From Bidens hawaiensis (lineage: Eukaryota; Streptophyta; Magnoliopsida; Asterales; Asteraceae), in the NCBI GenBank assembly GCA_021521415.1, contig JAIQDT010001119.1:528618-592617 (forward strand): a stretch of 64,000 nt of DNA, written 5' to 3'. The notes under the pieces are model-generated. The model saw only the letters and a list, made by a program, of their open reading frames with translations, did not search any database and was not told the DNA's origin. The position numbers and the translations under genes are program-made. Shown piece by piece: positions 31,476 to 42,780 of this stretch; the stretch's first letter is position 1; the number at the start of each line of letters is the position of its first letter.

Positions 31476-32465
31476 TGTTGGATTTAATGGTCGGTTCGGG
31501 TCAAGTCAACGCGGACCGACCCGAATGTGACCCGATATGAGTTACACCGGGGGTAATGAAGAATAAACCCACTTAAATGTTAATTGGGCCCGACACAATC
31601 AAATTAGATGGACCGGATGGTGGTTAAAGGCTTTGTTTTGTTAATTGGGCTCAAGCCCAAATTGGTTTAACTTGATTAAACCCTAACTATGTTCCTATAT
31701 ATAAATTAAGATGATATTATTAATGGTAACCCCTTAACACAACAAACCCTAGCGGCTGCATATTATCCGGCGCCGCTTTCCCGGCCAGCCGGTTTTCCAA
31801 CGAGTCTTTTCCGGCGAGTCTTTTCCGGCCGCCGCAAACCTCAAACAGCCACCACCTTTCATCCTTTGTCACCGCAAGCACCACCACAGTTCTATATAAG
31901 CTCCGGTGCTGTCAAAACACATCTCACGGTTTTCCGGTGGACCTGCAATTCCAGCGAACCCGTTTTTCCGGTGAAGTGTTTCCGGTGACCTTTAGTTGTT
32001 GCAATCTGCTGCTATTGTCCTCTGTTGTCCGCCGTCCTCGCTAGCCGCCGGATCTGAGCAACATCACCTTCTTACGCCACCATATAGCCTGCCGGATTCC
32101 GCCGCCTCCGCCGCTAGCCGCCACCGTCGTCGGATTTCTGTTTGGTTGTTAATTGTGTCAAGTCTAGCACTTTCTTTGAGCCCTCGGTGTCTTCCCGGTT
32201 TCGATTACCGAGGTATATCGACAAACTAATCTATGGCTTCTTATTATTTATGTTTAATCGTACTCGTTTAACGTTGTAATCGGATCCGGGTTTTGAGTTT
32301 CGGTTTCTGGTTTGTGTTAATCGTTTATATTCCGCTGCGTTTTATAGTTCGTTTACACATATATATTAACGCTGATTAATATCTATCGAAACGAAATAAT
32401 TATTAAATAAAACGGGTTTTATATATTTGACTGTTTTCGTTCCGAACCACCGCTGAAACCCAACA
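31476..32465 (+). repeat. Element A 3' LTR
   Basis: The 990-bp copy has ends TGTTGGATTT...ACCCAACA. It carries a small duplication of CGAGTCTTTTCCGG near 31800 and lacks about 21 bp found in the 5' copy near 3810. Confidence 0.92.
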
Positions 32466-32691
32466 CAACCTCCCTCACGTCACGCATGACATGGCCAGTG
32501 GAAATTTGCAGGCGGGTCATGCAATTATTTTCCGATTTCCTTTTTTGGGATGCATTAGTTGGACTTCAGAGGAAGAAGGGATAAGAAGGAGACTTGAGAG
32601 AAAGATGTTAGTGGCGGGGTGGGGGTGGTAGACGACGATGGCTGGATATATTGAAGAAAATGAAGAAGATTGAGTGATTAGGGTATGTTAC
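32466..32691. other. Flank beyond element A
   Basis: No gene is seen. The 18-bp ATGGCCAGTGGAAATTTG at 32491-32508 repeats 3277-3294 on the other side of A, and TCATGCAA follows at a short distance in both. The flanks carry no clean 5-bp target duplication. Confidence 0.6.

Positions 32692-32735
<44 letters not shown>
32692..32735. repeat. (TA)n microsatellite
   Basis: A pure AT dinucleotide run abuts the next small inverted-repeat element. Confidence 0.95.
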
Positions 32736-32740
<5 letters not shown>

Positions 32741-32953
32741 GTTCAAATAAAAAACAAGTGTTTTGTGAGAAGTGTGAGAAGAGCTTTAAAATAAAAAAAA
32801 AAACCACCTAAATATGACACTCTACAATGTAAATATGAAACAATACAATTATTTAGAAACTACCAATCTCAACCACTAGATCATAGATATAAGAGCCTAG
32901 ATCTATTCTTATTCTTCTCACAAAAATATTGTTTTTTACATTAACCCTACCCT
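32736..32953. mobile_element. MITE-like element, about 218 bp
   Basis: Imperfect terminal inverted repeats: the left end reads GAGTTCAAATAAAAAACAAG and then TTTTGTGAGAAG; the right end complement reads GGGTTAATGTAAAAAACAAT and then TTTTTGTGAGAAG. TA-rich DNA lies on both sides. It has no coding capacity. Confidence 0.6.
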
Positions 32954-33169
32954 ATATATATATGTTGGTTTCATTTAAAAACTTTAAAAAAGTTAAAAAC
33001 TCTTAGGAACTCTACACAACCAAACACTTTTTTTCAATTTTATTTATATATTAACATTATGTAAGAGTAGTTTTATCATATTTTATATAAAAAAATTTTG
33101 ATTACAATATTAAACACAAGTTTACACCTGTGCCAAATTTATGTACTAACAAATTTACGGTGTAAAACA

Positions 33170-33178
33170 AAACAAAGA
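33170..33178. other. 9-bp target duplication of MULE-1, left
   Basis: AAACAAAGA is repeated at 35815-35823. A nine-base duplication is typical of Mutator-like elements. Confidence 0.8.
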
Positions 33179-33399
33179 GACAGAATTACATAAATTGCCC
33201 TTTATGTTTGCATCGAATTTCAGTGGTTGTGCTTTATCTTCAAAATTGATGTGTTTTGTCCTTTACGTTCCCATATATAACAGCGTTTGTCATTTGGCCC
33301 TAACCCAGTTAGTTTTTTCCGTTAAGTCAAGTCATATGCAAGACACATGAAGGTAAATTGGTCATTTTACATTATTAATTAAAAATGATTTAATAAATA

Positions 33400-34580
33400 G
33401 GGGATGGTTCAAGAGAGAAATGAAATAACTGCGAGAAATGCGAGAAATGAATATGGGCCACTAGTTTTATTTTAGGTTTCAAAGCTTCAAGATTAATTAA
33501 GAAACTATAAATGCATCTCTCTCTTCAATTAATATATCTATTGAATTAATATAACTAATCAAATTACTATAACTGAAAAATATTAACAATTCATTTATTT
33601 TCTATCCAAATTTTTATCCTACACAAGTACAATTTATTCACATGTTAAAATTTCTTTTTATCCAAATTTCTTCAAACTCAATATATAAATATCCATCAAC
33701 ACGTAGTCACATTGTGATAAATAATATAAAAAACTATTTTACATGTGTTAGCATTAAATATCAACAAAAAAATACAACATACACAAAAATATATAGCCTA
33801 CACTTGTTTTGAGAATAAGAAAACATATAACATACACACAAAAATCATCATCAATAAAATATACACGCACACGAAAACATATAACCTACACATGAAAAAC
33901 TTATCCTACACAAATACAATTTATTCATACATTAAAATAATTTTCTATTTAAAACCAATTTCTTCCAACTCAACTTATCAATATCCATCAACACGTAGTT
34001 ACATTGTGATTAATAATACAAAAACCTATCTTACATATGTTTGCATTAAATGTGAAATATACAACCTACACAAAACATATAACCCACACTTGTTCTAAGA
34101 ATAAGAAAACATGACCTACACATGAAAAATATATAATCTACACATGTAGGATATGTGTGTATTTGTGTAGTTTATATAATTGTTGATGTCGAATTTAATA
34201 TATAAGTTGTATGCTTTTTTGTATATTGTACGTTTTTATTGCTCAACAAGTGTATGTTTTATAATTTTGTGTAGGTTGTATATTTATTGTTTATATTTAA
34301 TGGACACATTTGTATGACATTTTTTTTATTATTTATGAAAACTAAATTAGTGTTTTTAGTTTTTTAATTATTTTAGTTAAATTATGAAGATATATTAATT
34401 AGAAAGAGATTTATTATGGTTATATTAGTTGTATTAATTGGAGAGAGGGTGTGCATTTATTGTTACATTCATATCTTTTTCATTTCTATTTGAACTTTTA
34501 AAACCTAAAATAAAACTAGTGGCTCATATTCATTTCTCGCATTTCTCGTAGTAATTTCATTTCTTTCTTGAACTTAAACC
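33400..34580. mobile_element. MULE-2: non-autonomous Mutator-like element, 1.2 kb, nested in MULE-1
   Basis: Inverted repeats of about 80 bp (left GGGGATGGTTCAAG...; right complement GGTTTAAGTTCAAG...) share GCGAGAAATGCGAGAAATGA and CACTAGTTTTATTTTAGG. They are flanked by the 10-bp duplication TTAATAAATA (33390-33399 and 34581-34590). The interior is AT-rich and full of CCTACACA words, with an internal duplication of ATCCATCAACACGTAGT near 33690 and 33980. No transposase is seen; a 117-codon frame at 33745-34098 is low-complexity and not a gene. Confidence 0.85.
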
Positions 34581-34599
34581 TTAATAAATAAACATTAAA

Positions 34600-35560
34600 A
34601 GACTTTATACACTCTTTCTCTCTCAAATCACCATCACCCCCAACAGCACCACAAACCCACCACCATGGAAACGACCACCACATCACCGGAGAAGCGAGTT
34701 TAGTACCCGTCAAAAATACCAATTTGTTAAAAATAGATGCATCTCTATATACACACTATATCTATATACTTTGTCTACCTCAGAAAAAGACTCGCCACCG
34801 ACTAAGGTTTCTCCGGCGACACATTTAACAGTCCGTCACGATTTATCTCTTGGTGTCTCTCACTCTGTCTCTTTAGACGAGACCACAATCGCCGGCACTA
34901 TTTCTCTTCTTCCATAACTCCTACTTGCTTAGATTAGAACCCGATTATCGCCCCATGGCTTCAGCTTAATCCATATCATAAATCACCAGATTTGATAGTC
35001 GAAGAGCCCGATCTGTGACCGAATATCTCCACGGAAGCAACTATAAATCTTGTCACACTGTTTTCAATCCTCGTATTATACTTACTCCAATCCAGTTATT
35101 TTGGGGTTAGAAACAAGGCGGTTAGGGTTCTGGTCGGAGGAGTAGGTGGGGAACGATTGTGAAAATGGCAGAGGTAGGTTATAGTGAAGGTCGAGTTAAG
35201 GTTATGGGGTACGATGGAGAGGTTGGTTGGGTGCGGTGGTGGTGTTGATGACTAATAGAAGGGTGAATCGGGCGGTGATTGTAACAAAGTTGGGATAAAA
35301 TAATTAGGGGTTTGGGTGTATTAATTGGTGGTTGAGGACCGATGACAGTGGTTAAGGACCAACGGCTTGATTGCGGCATCGATGGAAGGTCAGGGTGGTG
35401 GCTGGTAGCAGACGGGTGAGAGAATGAGGAGGGGTGGGGGTACGTAGTGGTGGTTGTCGGAGTTTTGGATGGTGGCAGCCCGCAGGTGGTGTGGTGTAGC
35501 TGATGATGACGATGGTGGGTTGTTAGAGAAGAAAGATTTTAATTCGTATATTAATGTTAA
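34600..35560. other. Possible captured gene fragment inside MULE-1
   Basis: This stretch is richer in C or G than the rest of the element and looks like a gene 5' region: CACCACCATGGAAACGACC (near 34660), then exon-like text near 34800-34960, and G-rich GGTGGTGG-type sequence from 35100 to 35520. No intact frame and no recognised protein were found, so 'captured gene' is a guess. Confidence 0.3.
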
Positions 35561-35992
35561 TATATATAATTAAGTTTTAATTTGATTTTCGCTTATTTAA
35601 TAAAATATTATTAATAGAATAAGTAAAATGACTAATTTGTCCTCATGTGCAAGGCACATGATCATACTTAACGAGAAAAACTAACTGGGTTAGTATTAAA
35701 GGACAAACGATGTAACATTTTGAAACGTAAAGTACAAATAATGTTACTTTTAAAGATAAAGGACAACCACTGAAATTTGGTACAAACATAAATGACAATT
35801 TCTGTAATTCTGTCAAACAAAGATATGTATAAAAACTAATTTTCAAAATTGTAATCGTAAATTTAGATATAACAAAATAATAAAACTAAACTCAAATAAC
35901 ATTAACATACAATTTTTTTTATAAAAAAACTTTAGTTTTGAAGGGTTCCTTCAAGTTTTTAAATAATTTAACAGTTCTGTAATGATACTCAT

Positions 35993-35994
<2 letters not shown>

Positions 35995-36045
<51 letters not shown>
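35995..36045. repeat. (TA)n microsatellite
   Basis: About 50 bp of pure TA joins two small elements. Confidence 0.95.
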
Positions 36046-36047
<2 letters not shown>

Positions 36048-36390
36048 ATCTTGCGAGAAGTGATATTACAGCCAGAAGTGAAGGTATAACTCTATTAATC
36101 CTTAATTTCACTCCATTTCATATGATGTTCCATACATATATGTAGGTTGGTTGTATTTATGTCTTAATTACACATTCAAACCTACCTACAAACATATAAA
36201 TGTACCGAGCCACATTCAAACCTATGTACCTACACACATACAAACATACATACACATATACAAACATACGTACCCACACACATACATATGCACCTACACA
36301 ACGCACCTACACATAAGAAAGTGAGTGAAGTTAGGGATTAATGGAGTTACACATTCACTTCTCGCTGTAAAAAAACTTCTGAAATGATCC
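36046..36390. mobile_element. MITE-like element, about 345 bp
   Basis: Inverted repeats of about 70 bp: the left starts GGATCTTGCGAGAAGTGATA; the right complement starts GGATCATTTCAGAAG and shares TTACAGC(C/G)AGAAGTGAA and TAACTC(T/C)ATTAATCC. The interior is a run of ACATAC/ACACAC words. A left-end half copy lies at 63308-63390. Confidence 0.75.
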
Positions 36391-36411
36391 AATACATATA
36401 TATATATATAT

Positions 36412-36663
36412 GGAGGGTTATCCTAAAAATAAGTAGTTTTCTAGGAAGACTAGGAATAAATTATAGCCATTGGATCATATCAATCAATGGTTGAGATTTA
36501 AAATTTCCAAAAACCGTCATAGTTTTCTAGAGTTACTCTTTCACCATTATAACCGACATAGTTTCCTATATTTATTCTTTCACCATATTTTGTAATGCCA
36601 CATGTCAAAAATATATTGGTTTTTACCATTCCTAGTAAACTCTTTATTTTTATTTGAACCATT

Positions 36664-36668
<5 letters not shown>
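36412..36668. mobile_element. MITE-like element, about 255 bp, copy 1
   Basis: The ends are imperfect inverted repeats (left GGTTATCCTAAAAATAAG, right complement GGTTCAAATAAAAATAAAG; both continue AGTTT(T/A)CTAGGAA). A second copy lies at 63461-63710 at about 90 % identity by eye. It is flanked by TA runs. Confidence 0.82.

Positions 36669-36711
<43 letters not shown>
36669..36711. repeat. (TA)n microsatellite
   Basis: Pure TA run between two elements. Confidence 0.95.
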
Positions 36712-36715
<4 letters not shown>

Positions 36716-39335
36716 GATGGATCATGCGAGAAGTCAAGTTACAACAAGAAGTGAGAGAAATCAATCTAGACCATTGATTTGTCTAATCAATGGTTAATAT
36801 TGATAGTGGCATTGTTGTAATATTTAAGCAGTCATGTCCAAGGCTCTTAATATGAAAAAGGGTAGTTTGGTCTGTGTTTTATAACATACGTTTACATTAA
36901 TCAATAGATTCCTAAAAATTTGCTAATTGAGTATCCTCAAAAAGATTAAGGTTGTCATAATCTTCCAATTCCAAAAATTCGAACGGCGGAATCTTTAGGT
37001 CGATTGATTGGTTTTATTCTAGGGTGTTAAGAAGGCAGTATACAACAATCGATTGTTGGTTTTATATTGAGTTTTCTGGCGATGAAGCATACTCCCAGGT
37101 AAGGGATATCCTAAGTTTTGTGTTTTCTTTTTTATTTTTGAAAAAACTAAGTTCATCACAGGTTTCATATTGAAGTCAACCTGTAGTAATTAGATCTTAA
37201 ATATTGTTGATTCATCAATTGATTTGAAAAAAAACTAGGGCTTTCATTATAATACCAATTGGGGCCAACGGATTTTTATTTGACTAAACCTACACCATGT
37301 ATTGTATAAACTAAAATTTTGTTTTTGTTACTTCGATTTCACAACAAAAAAGTTTCTTTGGTTGGAGTGTAAGGTTTTTTTTGGATTTCGTAACGAATTT
37401 TTTTCTTTTTGCTTTGGTAGGTGTATTTGTATCCTTTCATGTCTGTGTAGTTCTTAACTTTTTGTGTAGGTATAGTTGGATATGTACATATTTGGTGATT
37501 AGTGAAGGCTATTGATGTTTATTTTATTATTGGCTTTCTACATAGTTTTAAGGCTGTGTATAAATATAAAAGTGGCCTTGTGTTTATTAGGATTTATATG
37601 TCCAACATCATATATGATCTTCTGTTAATATGAAGCACATGTAGTAAATGTGTTTGAGGTTTATTATTTGAATGTTTTCAGGAATATTGTGGGTAGGAGT
37701 TTGTATGTTCTGTTTATTTATTTTATTAAATCATGGCGTTTGCTTATATATAGAGGAGTATATTTTGATTAGTTTTTTGCCTACATTTTCATCGTCTGTA
37801 TGGGTCTTCATTTTCAGATGTAGTTCTATCTTATTTCTTTGTATTTATGTATGCCTGTATTGCCTTTTTAAATGTAAATAAAAAAAACTTATGTTTTGAT
37901 TTAATGGTTAATTAGTATATACATTGCATGTATATTATGATGTTATCTTGGTTTATATGTGTAGGGGTATGCCAACTTATATGTAGGGGCATGCCAACTG
38001 TGTGTAGGTAGTATATATTCTAGGTAGTATACATGTGTAGGGATATGTTGGTTGTGTAGGCATATTATTATGATCTGTTTGTTTAGTATGTTGATTTGTT
38101 TGTTAAGTATGATGATTTGTGTTAGTAGTATATATGTGTAGGGATATGTTGGTTGTGTAGGCATATTATTATAATGTGTTTGTTTAGTATGCTGATTTGT
38201 TTGTTAAGTATGATGATTTGTGTAGGTTGTATATGTGTATGAATTTGTATTTTGGTGGACGTAATATTAAAAATGTTTGATTTTTGTGTAGGGGTATCTG
38301 TGCATATGTAGGGGTAGCTTTGCATGCGTAGGGATATGTTGGCCTGTGTAGGTTCTACGTTAAAGTTGTGTAGACAATTATAGTATATTGTGTAGGAAAC
38401 ATGTTAGTGTTTATTAAGTGTGTATGGTATGTTGTTGTTGTGTAGGGAACGCGGATATTGTGCATGGATGTAGATATTTTTATGCTTTGTATATGAGTTG
38501 CTGTGTATGGAATCATGTTTAGTGGTATAGTTGATTTAGTTGTGTAGGGTACCTTGGTTAGTTTTGTAGGGGAACTTGGTATGTTGTGTATCTCAATATT
38601 AACTTTCTTATGTATCGTGTGAAGGGAACATGGTTAGTGGTGTAGATTGATATACTTGTTGCGTGCATGGTAGTTATGGGATGTGTATGTTGTAATCTAT
38701 TTATATTGTTGAATGATACTAAAACCTTTAGATTAATATTTTTTGTTTTTTTTAAACAGAATTACAGGCATTTGGTGTTTACAGATTTCAAGACTCGAGA
38801 GGGTTGGGTTTAGTGAAAAACATTATTATGCGCATGCAAATGAATACCCTATGAAATGACCTACATATGTTACCATTCCATTTCTTTATTATGCCATGAT
38901 GGAATTTTTGGATTTGGAATTAACCAAAATACAATAATGATTTATAAAGGGGCAACCATATTATTTGATTGGTTTGCGCTTTTATGGTTGTAGAAATTAT
39001 AGGCGCACTTGTAAATGTGAATCGCACAATAAAGTGCACGTTGTATTCAAATGTTAATATTTCATTCGGCGTACATATATTTTTACCATACATAGACATA
39101 CAATACAAATGTTAATATTTCATTCGGCGTATATATATTTTTACCATACATAGACATCAAGTTATATGTAGGTATGTATATTGTTTGTGTAGTTTTATGT
39201 TTAGTGGAGCACTTTATTTTAGCCCAACCTAATGCGGACACATGTTTTTAGGTTTCTTTTAAAATTAACAGTTTACATTGAGTAGGATAGTAAGAAGCTT
39301 TCTAGTCATACAACTGAATTATCATTTATAAATAT

Positions 39336-39371
<36 letters not shown>

Positions 39372-39657
39372 CATTTGGTGGTGTATGTGTAGGTAAAGCT
39401 GACGTATTACCTTATATGACCTGTTATCATGACTTTTTGACGAAAATATTAATGATAAAGAATTAACGATCAATAAATAAAAAAACCTATGATTTGAAAC
39501 TTCTTAAGACATTTATTAGTTACTAAAACAAAACCTGGAAATTTTACTATTCTACCCTTCTAATTAATTAAAGATATAATAAAAAGAAAATCTCTGATTG
39601 GTTCTAATGTCTTCTCGCATTTCTCGCACTAAGAAACACTTCTAAAAAGAACCAAAT
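36712..39657. mobile_element. Element H: non-autonomous DNA element, about 2.9 kb
   Basis: The ends are weak inverted repeats (left GGGGATGGATCATGCGAGAAG; right complement GGATTTGGTTCTTTTTAGAAG, with GCGAGAAATGCGAGAAG further in), embedded in (TA)n. The interior has no transposase. From 37960 to 38660 it is dominated by degenerate GTGTAGGG(A/G)(T/A)ATGTTGG words. A stretch near 37320-37400 matches, in inverse orientation, element J near 41390-41470. The Mutator-like affiliation is tentative. Confidence 0.5.
37960..38345 (+). repeat. Degenerate repeats with GTGTAGG core
   Basis: TGTGTAGGG(A/G)TATGTTGG and TTGTTAAGTATGATGATTTG recur; the block ending at 38100 is nearly duplicated to 38220 (AGGCATATTATTAT...TTTGTTTAGTATG). 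It looks like an eroded minisatellite. Confidence 0.6.

Positions 39658-39706
<49 letters not shown>
39658..39706. repeat. (TA)n microsatellite
   Basis: Pure AT run between element H and the next element. Confidence 0.95.
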
Positions 39707-39708
<2 letters not shown>

Positions 39709-40378
39709 GATCAAATGAAAAATCATCTGAAGAGAAAATTTAAAAACTTATAAATTATTATTTACAAATCTTTTTTTAAAAAATATTTGTAATTTTACTT
39801 TTTCCCATTATTCTAATATGTTGATATTGTTTCAAAAAAATAAAAACAAAAACCTCATCGGTGTAGTGCATGCATGCAATAGAGTGTATTGCATATAGGC
39901 AAGAGTGTTGTATTGCATATAATACAACACTATTGCACATATTTGATATATACTAATGTATATATGCAATATAAGACTAATGCGGACATCGAATACACAT
40001 TAATACGTATGCGTAATACAACACTAATGCACGTGTGCACTACATCAACTTTGATTTTTTTTTTATATTTTTTTGCATATAATACAACACTACTACACAA
40101 ATACAATACACAAATATTAAATATATGCAATTAAACACTATTGCACATAACAATACACTAGACAACACATGTGTAATACAAAGTATTTCACAGTAATACA
40201 TATGTGCATTACAACGTTTTTTTTATTATTATTTATTTATTTATGTTCAGTGAAGAGTAATAAAATATAAGAAGAATGGAAGAAACGAAAATTTAAAATA
40301 ATTTTATATATAAAAATAATTATTTAGGAGTTTTTTTTTTTGTTTTGTCCCTAAATATGAGTTTTCTCTTGATCATTT

Positions 40379-40381
<3 letters not shown>
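39707..40381. mobile_element. MITE-like element, about 675 bp
   Basis: The left end GGGATCAAATGAAAAATC is loosely complementary to the right end (complement GGAAATGATCAAGAGAAAAC), and (TA)n lies on both sides. The interior has many ATTGCATATAATACAACACT-type words. It has no coding capacity. Confidence 0.45.

Positions 40382-40432
<51 letters not shown>
40382..40432. repeat. (TA)n microsatellite
   Basis: TA run with one CA interruption. Confidence 0.95.
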
Positions 40433-40433
40433 C

Positions 40434-41615
40434 TAAGGCTTAAGTTCATACAAGTATGATATTATTGTGAGAAATGTGACAAATTCTTTCATTCAATCAA
40501 AATTTTTCTTTTTAGTTTTTCATTTCGTTAATTACAAGGTTATATTAGTCAGAGTTGTTCTATATTTGGAATTTATTACTATATAATGCTAGTCGATTGA
40601 ATTATATAGTTATTATTATTTTAATTTAATGGTTTATAATTTAGATCTTTTTATTCAAACTCTTAGTAATCAACAAGTCCTTTGCAAACCCAACTCAATT
40701 TTCTTCATATATCAACATAGTTAAGAAAATACAAATAATCTTCCATACCATATAATTATCTAAAATTGGTCAACACCATTCATTTTCTTAGTATTCACAT
40801 CTTAAGAATCCAAAATATACACTTCTAAACATTTGAACAAATAAAACAAACTAATTGTGCAAATAGTAATGTTCATGTTTTGACACAAATCCATAATATA
40901 AAGTTGTATTTGAATATATTCTACACAAGTATTAATTATAATACACACATAAAAACTCTAAATAAATATATAACCCTTCCTACACTACATTAAAGAACCC
41001 GTGTAACATTTCCTACACAAATTTAATAAATCTATACACCATGGTATTTGAATACATCCTACACAAGTGTTAATCATACTACATAAATAAAAATTCTAAA
41101 AAAATAGATAACTCTTACTACACAAAATTAAAAAACCCATATACAATGGTATTAGAATATACCCTAAACAAATTAATTGAAGTAAACAATATATTAAAAC
41201 ATTCTCATTAACAATACCTCAACATAAGTTGAATACATCCTACACAATTAGGAAATTATTCTCATTGGTATTTGAATATATCTCATATAAATTAAAAAAA
41301 AACATGCTACATAGTTTATTTATCTAATCATATTTGTGAACAACCATGTTTTGTTATAAAATTTACAACGGATCAAAACTATACCTACATAGAAAGAATG
41401 CAACCCTACACTCTCACCAAAGCCATTTTTATGTTACAAAATCGCAGTTAAAAAAAACAAAAATTTCGAAATAACTTCTTGAATCACGCTATTTTTTTTA
41501 TTCTTATTAATAATGTAGATGTTTCAACATGAACGTCGTCATGTATTTTAGTAAATTGAACAAAAAAAAATTAAGATAAGGAAAAATCTTGGTAAGTATT
41601 TGAATTTTGTGATTG
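40434..41615. mobile_element. Element J: truncated Mutator-like element
   Basis: The left end GGCTTAAGTTCATACAAG, with GTGAGAAATGTGACA further in, resembles the end of MULE-2. No right end is found. It stops at the LTR of element E. The interior is rich in CCTACACAA words and is an inverted relative of part of element H. Confidence 0.5.
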
Positions 41616-41800
41616 TGTAACATCTCGAAATTTCAAAACATAATATTTAATATATTATTTTTTTATGATGGAAAGGTTTACTTGAGTTAGTATAAAAAAT
41701 AATAAAATAATAAAGATGGAAGGTTAAGTAGGCTTTAAAGATGGAATTAAATATGGACTAAAATGGAATGATGAGCCTAATGTCTATGGGCTTAAGGGAG

Positions 41801-41808
41801 TATAAATA
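41801..41808 (+). promoter_or_regulatory. TATA box of element E 5' LTR
   Basis: TATAAATA follows ATGGGCTTAAGGGAG. The same core-promoter text, ATGGGCTTAAGAGAG then TATAAATA, occurs in element F at 51166, so the two families share a U3 promoter. Confidence 0.6.
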
Positions 41809-42124
41809 CCCATTCAACCCTAATCATTTCCATTTCCATCAATCTCTACACCATAACCTACATGTTAAAAAACACACACTTAAGCCAAACACTCTACTAT
41901 ACTATATTCAACGATCTGAGACCAACCAAAGGTAAGAAATGATTTATCTCAGCTGACCCAACATACTAGAACCCGACACCACAGCCCCGTGATACCGTAT
42001 GAGCCGTTTGGATCTAGATCTAGCTTTATTCTTCTTAGTATTTTTGGACAATGGGAGTTAGACCCAGAAATGATAAGCTAACAAAAGATAAGGGACCAAA
42101 AGTGAAAGATTGAATTCAGGAACC

Positions 42125-42285
42125 CATCGCGCTACGCGATGAGCCCAGAACACAGGTTATCGCGTATTGCGATGGACCTTGATGAGTCAGCGGACACATG
42201 TCAACACGTGGTATGGTGGCATAAAATATACGGCGCCGCGATACGCGGCGGCTAAGGAAGAGGACCCATCGCGATACACGATGGG
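42125..42285 (+). repeat. GC-rich palindromes with 3-nt loops in E LTR
   Basis: CATCGCG-cta-CGCGATG (42125-42141) and CGCCGCG-ata-CGCGGCG (42234-42250) are perfect 7-bp stems. ATCGC-gtatt-GCGAT near 42159 and CCCATCG-cgataca-CGATGGG near 42265 are looser ones. The first is kept exactly in the 3' LTR at 48065-48081. Confidence 0.8.
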
Positions 42286-42780
42286 ATCCAAAATCAGTTA
42301 CAAAATGGGGGGTTCACGGCTCATTCATTCCACACACCAAACCTTTCTCTCTCTAGAATATTTTCACTCACTAACTCGGTTTCTGTGCCCCGACCCGACA
42401 ATCGACACCTCGTAATCCATGCCATACATTGAGGTTTTCTCAATGTACGTGCCAACCGAAAATAACCCGACATTCTATCTCGAAGTATGTGCAAGACACG
42501 ACAACCACCATATGTCGCCTCGTTTTGTGTGCCAACCTTGAAGTTCATGTCAAGTTCTAAGGTTCCGACAGTTTAAGCTCTAGTACACGTTAAAGAATAG
42601 AAGTGCTGCTCGATCAATCTTAGTAATCAAACTTCGAATACTTGTGTAAGGTAGGGATCCTGCCTAAGTCATTATGTTATTATTATATTACATGGCTTAG
42701 ACCATAGTCAGGGGTATAGCCCAAACCTTGATCATAATTATGTTTACATAAGCTTTAAACATACAAAGGATTATAGTAAT

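Larger units (their letters stand above)
3333..32465 (+). mobile_element. Element A: Ty1/copia LTR retrotransposon, Angela-like, host of two nested insertions
   Basis: It is bounded by near-identical LTRs of 994 and 990 bp that begin TGTTGGATTT and end ACCCAACA. It has an initiator-Met tRNA primer site right after the 5' LTR and a purine tract right before the 3' LTR. Its own internal DNA is 4327-6955 plus 28668-31475, about 5.4 kb once element B and one target copy are removed. Gag is nearly complete; pol has lost parts of integrase, reverse transcriptase and RNase H. No 5-bp target duplication is seen (TGAAC before, CAACC after). The Angela assignment is inferred from the gag. Confidence 0.88.
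33179..35814. mobile_element. MULE-1: non-autonomous Mutator-like element, 2.6 kb
   Basis: The terminal inverted repeats are about 190 bp long and clearly matched (GACAGAATTACATAAATTG at the left; the right complement starts GACAGAATTACAGAAATTG), with a 9-bp duplication AAACAAAGA. It contains no transposase. Inside lies MULE-2 (33400-34580) and a GC-richer stretch 34600-35540 with intermittent coding-like texture that may be captured host DNA. The Mutator assignment rests on long inverted repeats and duplication size. Confidence 0.82.
32963..35994 (-). mobile_element. MITE-like element split by a nested Mutator-like element
   Basis: The left part (32963-33178) and right part (35824-35994) together match, in reverse orientation, the uninterrupted copy at 62898-63283. 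The ends read GGTTTCATTTAAAAAC and, as complement, GGATGAGTATCATTACAG. At 33178/35815 the match is interrupted by the 2.6-kb element. Confidence 0.75.

Noticed and set aside
33745..34098. 117-codon frame in MULE-2
   Set aside because: Thr/Tyr/Ile/Asn-rich translation of CCTACACA repeats; no transposase motif.
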